Below are positions 58,513 through 64,000 of a stretch of 64,000 nt of DNA, in pieces. The notes beneath the pieces were generated by a model, which did no database searches, was not told the DNA's origin, and saw only the letters and a program-made list of their open reading frames with translations. Position 1 is the first letter of the stretch; every line of letters begins with the position of its first letter. The DNA comes from Furfurilactobacillus entadae (GTDB lineage: Bacteria > Bacillota > Bacilli > Lactobacillales > Lactobacillaceae), in assembly GCF_045862745.1 (NCBI RefSeq), contig NZ_BQXN01000002.1, forward strand, positions 1 to 64,000, in the 5' to 3' direction. Position numbers and translations under genes: made by a program.

Positions 58513-59175
58513 ATGCTAATTGAAAAGGAACGTGGTCGTGGACTAATTTTGACCATTACCACCATTTTATTCCTCTTTTTGGCGATTGCAGCATTGCGGC
58601 AGTCACAGATTTTATCCCTGATTGATTCTGAAATTGTGAATCACATTCCCCATAATAGTGGCGTGCTAACGGGTCTGTTTTCTTTGATTACAAAGTTAGC
58701 AAGTCCGAGCTTAGACCTGATTTATATGTTTATCATTGCCGGGGCGCTATGGGGCTTTAAATATAAGATCCCAGCATTATGGGCGCTTGGTTACGGTCTG
58801 GGTGGTGATGTCTTGGGAACCATCATTAAGAAGATCGTTGCTCGGCAACGACCAGTTGGTCACATGGCCAGCGATGATGGTTACAGTTTTCCATCGGGAC
58901 ACGTTTTAGGAATGTTCATGGTGGCCGCGATTTTGTTCGTGGTCGTCTTACCATTAATGGCAAACAATTTGCAACGCTTGTTGGTTCAAACGTTGCTGTG
59001 TATCTGGATGGTTCTGGTGATGTTTAGCCGGGTTTACCTCCAAGCTCATTTCCCAACGGATACGATTGGAGCGGTCTTACTGGCTTACAGTTGGCTACAA
59101 TGTGCGGAATACTTGTACGTCTGGTTAGCACCGAAGTTACAAAAGGTGCGGTTCCTTAGCAATTCTAAGGTTTAA
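58513..59175 (+). CDS. PAP2-family membrane phosphatase
   Basis: This 220-residue lipid phosphatase is of the undecaprenyl-pyrophosphate or phosphatidylglycerol-phosphate type. The three catalytic motifs are complete: Lys-Lys-Ile-Val-Ala-Arg-Gln-Arg-Pro, Pro-Ser-Gly-His and Ser-Arg-Val-Tyr-Leu-Gln-Ala-His-Phe-Pro-Thr-Asp. There are five to six helices. ATG 58513, with GGAGG seven bases upstream, is preferred to the in-frame start at 58438, which overlaps the promoter. Confidence 0.9.
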   Translation: MLIEKERGRGLILTITTILFLFLAIAALRQSQILSLIDSEIVNHIPHNSGVLTGLFSLITKLASPSLDLIYMFIIAGALWGFKYKIPALWALGYGLGGDVLGTIIKKIVARQRPVGHMASDDGYSFPSGHVLGMFMVAAILFVVVLPLMANNLQRLLVQTLLCIWMVLVMFSRVYLQAHFPTDTIGAVLLAYSWLQCAEYLYVWLAPKLQKVRFLSNSKV

Positions 59176-59194
59176 AAAATAGTCATTCATATAG

Positions 59195-59233
59195 AAAAGG
59201 CACGTCGCAAGCGTTTCTGCGACGTGCCTTTTT
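59195..59233. terminator. Two-way terminator
   Basis: AAAAGGCACGTCGCA pairs with TGCGACGTGCCTTTTT. Confidence 0.95.
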
Positions 59234-59253
59234 AACGTGGTGACTGCGGTAAA

Positions 59254-59940
59254 CTAACGGGCAGATAATACTTCTGGACCATCGGGGCGCCCAACGATCA
59301 CGGTGTTCACCGTGTCGAGGAACAGGCCCTGTTCCACGACGCCAACCATCTGAATAAGTTCATTGGCTAATTCGTGGGGGTGTTCGATGTGGCCTAAGTG
59401 AAGGTCGATAACGTAGTTTTTTGAATCCGTCATGACGTGCTTGCCATCACGCATCCGCATTTCTGGATTGTAGCCCTTCGCCTGAAGCTTTTTGAAGACC
59501 TGTGAAGAACCGTATGGAATCACTTCAACAGGCAATGGGAAACTACCTAAGTCGTGGGAAAGTTTGCTTTCGTCAACGATCCACATGTTCTTAGTGGAGT
59601 TAACGGCAACGATCTTTTCCCATAAGTGAGCGGCACCGCCGCCCTTGATTCCTTGGAAGTCGTCACTGATTTCGTCTGCTCCGTCAATGGTCAAGTCGAT
59701 GTGGTCGACATCGTCCACACCCTTAACGGTGATGCCTAACGCACGGGCTTGATTGCGAGTCCGGTCGGAGGTTGGGACACCGATAACGTTTAAGCCATCT
59801 TCGCTAACGCGTTTGCCCAGTGCATCAACCATGTATTTAACCGTTGAGCCGGTTCCAAGGCCAACAACCATCCCGTCTTCGATAAAGTCGACGGCACGTT
59901 GCCCAACCTGTTGTTTTAGTTCATCTTGTGTCATTGCCAT
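59254..59940 (-). CDS. rpiA: Ribose-5-phosphate isomerase A
   Basis: RpiA interconverts ribose-5-phosphate and ribulose-5-phosphate. The 228-residue protein has Gly-Leu-Gly-Thr-Gly-Ser-Thr near residue 27. Asp-Gly-Ala-Asp-Glu with the catalytic Asp lies near 84, and Lys-Gly-Gly-Gly-Ala-Ala-His...Glu-Lys is the active-site loop. AAGGAG precedes the ATG. A small GNAT-like gene lies 22 bases upstream on the same strand, so the two are likely cotranscribed. Confidence 0.95.
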   Translation of the reverse strand: MAMTQDELKQQVGQRAVDFIEDGMVVGLGTGSTVKYMVDALGKRVSEDGLNVIGVPTSDRTRNQARALGITVKGVDDVDHIDLTIDGADEISDDFQGIKGGGAAHLWEKIVAVNSTKNMWIVDESKLSHDLGSFPLPVEVIPYGSSQVFKKLQAKGYNPEMRMRDGKHVMTDSKNYVIDLHLGHIEHPHELANELIQMVGVVEQGLFLDTVNTVIVGRPDGPEVLSAR

Positions 59941-59962
59941 TTTTTAAAGCTCCTTAAAAAGA

Positions 59963-60232
59963 TTATCGCATCAGTGTCTGATAGGCGGGGGTCGTCGCAA
60001 AAACTTGTCGTGCAAACGGATCAAGCACCACGACGCGTTTGTGCTCAGTCTGCACGATGGTCATGGCCGCGTCAAGAATGCTGGCTGCTAACTGCCGTTT
60101 GGTCGGTTGATTGCGAACCCAGATGTGTTCGATCAACCACGTTGTGTCGTCAATGACCGGGAACGTTATCTCAGCCTGTAGCTGATCGTTTTCCATTAAA
60201 AACAGCCGTTGCTGATCACGGGTGAACGTCAT
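59963..60232 (-). CDS. Small GNAT-like protein with degenerate acetyl-CoA motif
   Basis: This 89-residue protein of the one-domain GNAT type (Acetyltransf_CG) starts at ATG 60232, with GGAGG upstream. The strand Trp-Leu-Ile-Glu-His-Ile-Trp-Val-Arg-Asn is right for the family. The Gln/Arg-Gly-x-Gly loop that holds acetyl-CoA is replaced by Gln-Pro-Thr-Lys-Arg-Gln, and the usual Pro-x-Cys near the end reads Leu-Asp-Pro-Phe. It may have lost catalysis. It precedes rpiA. Confidence 0.65.
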   Translation of the reverse strand: MTFTRDQQRLFLMENDQLQAEITFPVIDDTTWLIEHIWVRNQPTKRQLAASILDAAMTIVQTEHKRVVVLDPFARQVFATTPAYQTLMR

Positions 60233-60304
60233 GAGCGCCCTCCTAACAAAAATGAATTGGATTACCTTCATATCCTATCATAGTTTTTCCTCCGGGACCG
60301 AGCA

Positions 60305-60327
60305 GACTTTTAGCGACTACTAAAGTC
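60305..60327. promoter_or_regulatory. Inverted repeat at the dut promoter
   Basis: GACTTT and AAAGTC lie 11 bases apart, just upstream of a consensus TATAAT at 60341-60346. It may be an operator. Confidence 0.35.
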
Positions 60328-60385
60328 CAGACACTTCATCTATAATCATTAATAAGCAAGCGCACAGAATTCAGGAGGAAAAACG

Positions 60386-60931
60386 ATGACAAAAACGCGT
60401 GGGTTTGAAGTGGTAGCACGTTTGGCGGAGACACCAGTCGCTTTACCAAAACGACAAACGAAAGCGGCCGCTGGGTATGATCTAGCAGCGGCCGAGGATT
60501 TTACGGTTCCATCCATTTGGCGCCGCCATTTTTTAAAGGCGCTGTGGCGTTTGCGGCATCAAAAGCAACTGACGGCAGACATGCTAACGGCCGGGGATGC
60601 TGACCTAAAACCATTTTTGGTGCCGACAGGCGTGAAGGCGTACATGCAACCGGATGAAGTGTTGATTCTAGTCAACCGGTCATCTGGACCGCTAAAACGC
60701 CGCCTGATTTTACCAAACGGGGTCGGCATTATTGACGCTGATTACTACGGCAATGCCGCTAACGACGGCGAGTTGTTTGCGCAATTGATCAATTACGGTT
60801 TAACGGATGTGCACATTAAAAAGGGGGATCGCATCGCCCAGGCCGTGTTTGTGCCGTACTTGAAGGCCGATGACGAAGTGGTTCCGACAAAAGAACGTGA
60901 CGGTGGGTTTGGTTCTTCTGGTCAGCATTGA
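60386..60931 (+). CDS. dut: dUTP diphosphatase, with insert
   Basis: This trimeric dUTPase hydrolyses dUTP to dUMP and keeps uracil out of DNA. All five motifs are visible: Ala-Ala-Gly-Tyr-Asp-Leu-Ala, Asn-Arg-Ser-Ser-Gly, Gly-Val-Gly-Ile-Ile-Asp-Ala-Asp-Tyr, Gly-Asp-Arg-Ile-Ala-Gln and Arg-Asp-Gly-Gly-Phe-Gly-Ser-Ser-Gly. The chain is 181 residues instead of about 150, owing to a basic insert of about 33 residues between motifs 1 and 2. AGGAGG precedes the ATG. It is upstream of radA. Confidence 0.94.
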   Translation: MTKTRGFEVVARLAETPVALPKRQTKAAAGYDLAAAEDFTVPSIWRRHFLKALWRLRHQKQLTADMLTAGDADLKPFLVPTGVKAYMQPDEVLILVNRSSGPLKRRLILPNGVGIIDADYYGNAANDGELFAQLINYGLTDVHIKKGDRIAQAVFVPYLKADDEVVPTKERDGGFGSSGQH

Positions 60932-61068
60932 TCGAACCCTTAAGAATGTTAAAAGCAGTGCCTAAACAATTGTGGTTTGATGATCATGTGTTAGACTGTA
61001 ACTAACGTTTGGTTAACATTGGTCAAACATGAAAAGATGTTGTTTTGAATGAAGAAAAGGAGGCCACT

Positions 61069-62439
61069 GTGGCCAAGACAAAAACACAGTTTGTGTGTCA
61101 AAACTGTGGGTATAATTCCCCCCGCTATCTGGGCCGCTGCCCAAACTGTGGGGAATGGAATACCCTGGTTGAAGAAAAAATGGCCGATGACGTGCCGAAC
61201 CGTAAAGCCAGGGTTAGCTTTACCGGGAAGACGGCAAAAGCCGAGTTAATTAAAGACGTCAGTTTAGCAGAAGTTCCCCGGGTCGATACGGGCCTGACGG
61301 AGTTTAACCGGGTGCTTGGTGGCGGGGTTGTCCCAGGCTCACTCGTGTTGATCGGTGGGGACCCCGGAATTGGGAAATCCACGTTACTCACACAGGTGTC
61401 TGGCCAACTCAATGCAACTGGTGGCCGTGTGCTGTATGTGTCTGGTGAAGAAAGCGCAACCCAGATCAAAATGCGTGCCGACCGGTTGGGGGTTGGTGGA
61501 GATAACCTCTACCTTTACCCAGAGACAGACATGAGTAGCATCCGGGAGCAAATTACGGAGCTTGACCCAGCATTTGTGATCATCGATTCGGTTCAAACGA
61601 TGCAAGAACCAGACATTACGTCCGCCGTTGGCTCTGTTTCACAGATTCGTGAAATTACCGCGGAACTGATGCAAATTGCGAAAACGAACCAAATTACCAT
61701 CTTCATTGTTGGTCATGTGACCAAGGGTGGTGCCATCGCGGGGCCAAAAATCTTGGAACACATGGTGGACACGGTGCTCTATTTTGAAGGGGATCTTCAC
61801 CACACCTACCGGATTTTGCGGGCCGTGAAGAACCGGTTTGGGTCCACCAATGAGCTTGGCATCTTTGAAATGCGGGAGGATGGCTTACAAGAAGTCGCCA
61901 ATCCATCAGAGATTTTCTTAGAGGAACGCTTAGCTGGTGCAACGGGATCGGCAATTGTTGTCTCCATGGAAGGGACACGGCCGATTTTGGTTGAAGTTCA
62001 AGCGTTAGTGACACCGTCAGTGTTTGGTAACGCGCAACGGACGTCGCAGGGGCTGGATCGTAATCGGGTATCATTGATTATGGCTGTGTTGGAAAAACGC
62101 GCTAACCTAATGCTTCAAAACCAAGACGCCTACTTGAAGGCGGCCGGTGGCGTTAAGTTGGACGAACCAGCCATTGATTTAGCCATTGCTGTCGCCATTG
62201 CGTCTAGCTACCGGGATAAGGAGACAGACCCCGGCGTGACGTTTGTGGGTGAAGTGGGATTGACCGGTGAAATCAGACGGGTAAACCGCATTGAACAACG
62301 GGTTGCCGAAGCGCAAAAACTGGGTTTCAAACGTATTTATGTCCCTAAAAACAACCTTCAGGGGTGGAATCCGCCGACTGGGATCGAGGTTGTTGGGGTT
62401 ACAACATTAAGCGAAGCGCTTAAGCTAGCATTAGGGTAG
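61069..62439 (+). CDS. radA: DNA repair ATPase RadA
   Basis: This recombination helper with branch-migration helicase activity has 456 residues. A zinc finger Cys-x2-Cys...Cys-x2-Cys (residues 10-30) comes first. Then come Walker A Gly-Gly-Asp-Pro-Gly-Ile-Gly-Lys-Ser-Thr, the RadA-specific Lys-Asn-Arg-Phe-Gly, and a C-terminal Lon-like domain. The start is GTG 61069, with AAAGGAGG before it. The longer in-frame start contains that site. Confidence 0.95.
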   Translation: MAKTKTQFVCQNCGYNSPRYLGRCPNCGEWNTLVEEKMADDVPNRKARVSFTGKTAKAELIKDVSLAEVPRVDTGLTEFNRVLGGGVVPGSLVLIGGDPGIGKSTLLTQVSGQLNATGGRVLYVSGEESATQIKMRADRLGVGGDNLYLYPETDMSSIREQITELDPAFVIIDSVQTMQEPDITSAVGSVSQIREITAELMQIAKTNQITIFIVGHVTKGGAIAGPKILEHMVDTVLYFEGDLHHTYRILRAVKNRFGSTNELGIFEMREDGLQEVANPSEIFLEERLAGATGSAIVVSMEGTRPILVEVQALVTPSVFGNAQRTSQGLDRNRVSLIMAVLEKRANLMLQNQDAYLKAAGGVKLDEPAIDLAIAVAIASSYRDKETDPGVTFVGEVGLTGEIRRVNRIEQRVAEAQKLGFKRIYVPKNNLQGWNPPTGIEVVGVTTLSEALKLALG

Positions 62440-62487
62440 GTCTGCTACGCTAGTGGTACGATAAATATTGAAAGGAGGTGAATTTAA

Positions 62488-63723
62488 ATGAAAATGACAA
62501 AACGATTTGTGATTCAATTGCTCTTCGTCATCGCGGGTGTTGGACTAGGGTTTCGGTTTTTGCCGTCACTGTGGTTGGGGCTCGGCGTGACGTCTAACCA
62601 CCTCATTAATAATTTTTTAACGAACATCGTACTTGGTGCAATTATTCTGTATGGGTTGTCGTTCCTCTTTGTCGGTTCACTTGAAAAAATGGTTAACCGT
62701 TTGGAAAAGTATTTGGCAAAGCAAAGTCCACTGTATTTGTTGTTTGGTAGTTTGGGAACGATTGTCGGGCTGGTGTTTGCGATCCTGATTTCGACAGTCT
62801 TTTTCCGGACACACATGTTTCTAACGAATACCCTGGTTCCGGTCGTCTTGATGCTCTTATTGGGGTATCTTGGTTTCCGGTTGGGGACAACGCGGACGGA
62901 TGAGTGGCGCCGCTTGTTTTCGGTTAATTTCCGTCGAAATAACAAGCAGACGGAAGACGATAACGGTGAAATCTTAGACAATGGTGAACCGAATTACCAT
63001 CACTATAAGATTTTGGACACCAACATTTTGATCGATGGGCGGATTTACGACATCATCAAGACGGGCTTTCTTGAAGGAACGTTACTGGTGCCAAACTTTG
63101 TGTTGCACGAATTGCAGTACATTGCGGATTCAAGTGACAGCATCAAACGTGTCCGTGGTCGCCGTGGATTGGACATTTTGAACAAACTTCAAAGTGAAAA
63201 CATCATGCCGATCGAGATGTACGAGGGCGATTTTGAAAGCATTCCTGAAGTGGATGACAAACTGATTGAACTGGCAAAACAGTTACAAGCTGTTGTCGTA
63301 ACGAACGACTTTAACCTGAACAAGGTGAGCCAATTCCAAAATGTTCAAATCATGAACATCAACGCATTGGCGAAGTCACTAAAACCACGGGTCATCCCCG
63401 GTGAACAACTGAACGTTATGGTTGTGAAAAACGGGACGGAACGTCAGCAGGGGGTTGCTTACCTTGACGACGGAACGATGGTCGTGGTTGAAGAGGGGCG
63501 TTACTTCATCAATGATCACATTGATGTCACGGTTACGAGTGCCTTACAAACAGATGCTGGGCGAATGATTTTTGCGAAACCAACGCATTCAACGCGGGGA
63601 ATCGGCGACAAGGCTGGTTCCGGCGCCAACAGCGTTGCAAGTAAGAATGGTCAGCGAAAGGCCGACGGGAAGGCAAAATCCCGGGCCACCGGTAGTAACA
63701 ATGCCGATGGCAAGAACAAGTAG
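62488..63723 (+). CDS. yacL: PIN-TRAM membrane protein YacL
   Basis: This 411-residue protein has four helices (about residues 8-135). A PIN nuclease-like domain with Asp-Thr-Asn-Ile-Leu-Ile-Asp-Gly-Arg and Thr-Asn-Asp-Phe-Asn-Leu as acidic sites comes next, then a TRAM RNA-binding domain. The last 45 residues are Lys/Gly/Ala/Asn-rich low complexity. It is a possible ribonuclease of unknown target. AAAGGAGG precedes the ATG. radA-yacL-gltX order is standard in lactobacilli. Confidence 0.93.
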   Translation: MKMTKRFVIQLLFVIAGVGLGFRFLPSLWLGLGVTSNHLINNFLTNIVLGAIILYGLSFLFVGSLEKMVNRLEKYLAKQSPLYLLFGSLGTIVGLVFAILISTVFFRTHMFLTNTLVPVVLMLLLGYLGFRLGTTRTDEWRRLFSVNFRRNNKQTEDDNGEILDNGEPNYHHYKILDTNILIDGRIYDIIKTGFLEGTLLVPNFVLHELQYIADSSDSIKRVRGRRGLDILNKLQSENIMPIEMYEGDFESIPEVDDKLIELAKQLQAVVVTNDFNLNKVSQFQNVQIMNINALAKSLKPRVIPGEQLNVMVVKNGTERQQGVAYLDDGTMVVVEEGRYFINDHIDVTVTSALQTDAGRMIFAKPTHSTRGIGDKAGSGANSVASKNGQRKADGKAKSRATGSNNADGKNK

Positions 63724-63775
63724 TTGTACACTAGCTTGGTCATAACGGGCTAGTTTCTGAATGGACCTTAACTCG

Positions 63776-63820
63776 AGCGCCTCATTTTCCAATTATTTGG
63801 AAGGTGGGGCGCTTTATTTT
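63776..63820 (+). terminator. Terminator after yacL
   Basis: AGCGCCTCATTTTCC pairs imperfectly with GGAAGGTGGGGCGCT and is followed by TTTATTTT. Confidence 0.75.
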
Positions 63821-63953
63821 GGTTGAAACGGCAGGTGGAGTTAGTGATTTTAGAAATGACACCCAGGTTGGTCGGGGTCCATGATTGAAAAACCGCCGGC
63901 AAAACTGTAACATAAGAGCAGACACAATTTAGATAAAGAAAGAGGCGCTGATT

Positions 63954-64000
63954 TTGGCCAAGAACAAAATTCGGGTGCGGTACGCACCATCACCAACTGG
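63954..64000 (+). CDS. gltX: Glutamyl-tRNA synthetase, N-terminus only
   Basis: The frame begins at a TTG with GAGG upstream and runs off the window edge. The visible residues include Lys-Ile-Arg-Val-Arg-Tyr-Ala-Pro-Ser-Pro-Thr, the conserved strand just before the HIGH signature of class I Glu-tRNA synthetase. Gene order after yacL supports the call. Confidence 0.88.
   Translation, partial: MAKNKIRVRYAPSPT

Noticed and set aside
1..64000. CRISPR arrays, tRNA or rRNA genes, prophage and IS elements
   Set aside because: No spaced direct repeats, cloverleaf-like sequences, transposases or phage genes were recognised anywhere in the window.

Overview
The window looks like a stretch of chromosome from a lactic acid bacterium of the family Lactobacillaceae. 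The evidence is a beta-galactosidase split into LacL and LacM, a complete Opp oligopeptide system, the gene order dut-radA-yacL-gltX at the right end, catabolite (cre-like) boxes, strong AGGAGG ribosome sites and short intergenic gaps closed by tight intrinsic terminators. The species cannot be named from this alone. No tRNA, rRNA, CRISPR array, insertion sequence or prophage was recognised.

Layout. 0-8 kb: NAD(P)HX epimerase, an FAD-binding protein of unknown role, a nucleoside hydrolase with a cre box, a tyrosine phosphatase, and small stress or housekeeping proteins (B3/B4, NmrA-like, GyrI-like, CPBP). 8-16 kb: universal stress protein and Mn transporter MntH, an unusual HU paralogue, a GNAT protein, a CynX/NimT-type transporter behind a structured 5' leader, ASCH and DUF1304 proteins, a YczE-like membrane protein and a DedA protein. 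16-24 kb: rRNA methyltransferase, FetAB-like ABC pair, an amino-acid permease behind a leader peptide and terminator, a guanylate-kinase-like protein, a Zur-like regulator, and a cell-surface pair. 24-35 kb: polar amino-acid ABC importer, HflX and the oppABCDF operon. 35-49 kb: MarR and DUF2316, phosphatase, second DedA, HelD, CoaA, a repeat-rich intergenic region, an MFS exporter, a LysM/Apf-like secreted protein, transketolase, and a drug exporter with DUF4811 divergent from a MerR regulator. 49-64 kb: a possible structured RNA, lacLM with a near-consensus cre, a CDF metal transporter, cold-shock protein, ThrE-type exporter pair, LCP cell-wall protein, TauE/DUF1634 pair, PAP2 phosphatase, RpiA, a degenerate small GNAT protein, and dut-radA-yacL-gltX.

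Functionally the region is mostly core metabolism and envelope maintenance with several nutrient importers (peptides, amino acids, Mn, nucleosides, lactose hydrolysis). The most notable parts are regulatory rather than coding. They are a leader-peptide attenuator in front of an amino-acid permease (about 20829-21092), an unidentified structured leader in front of the CynX/NimT-like transporter (12950-13046), a nested inverted repeat with 57-bp repeat units after coaA (41137-41391), and a hairpin-rich, terminator-ended non-coding stretch upstream of lacLM (49216-49450). All coordinates and pairings were read by eye; no folding or database search was run.
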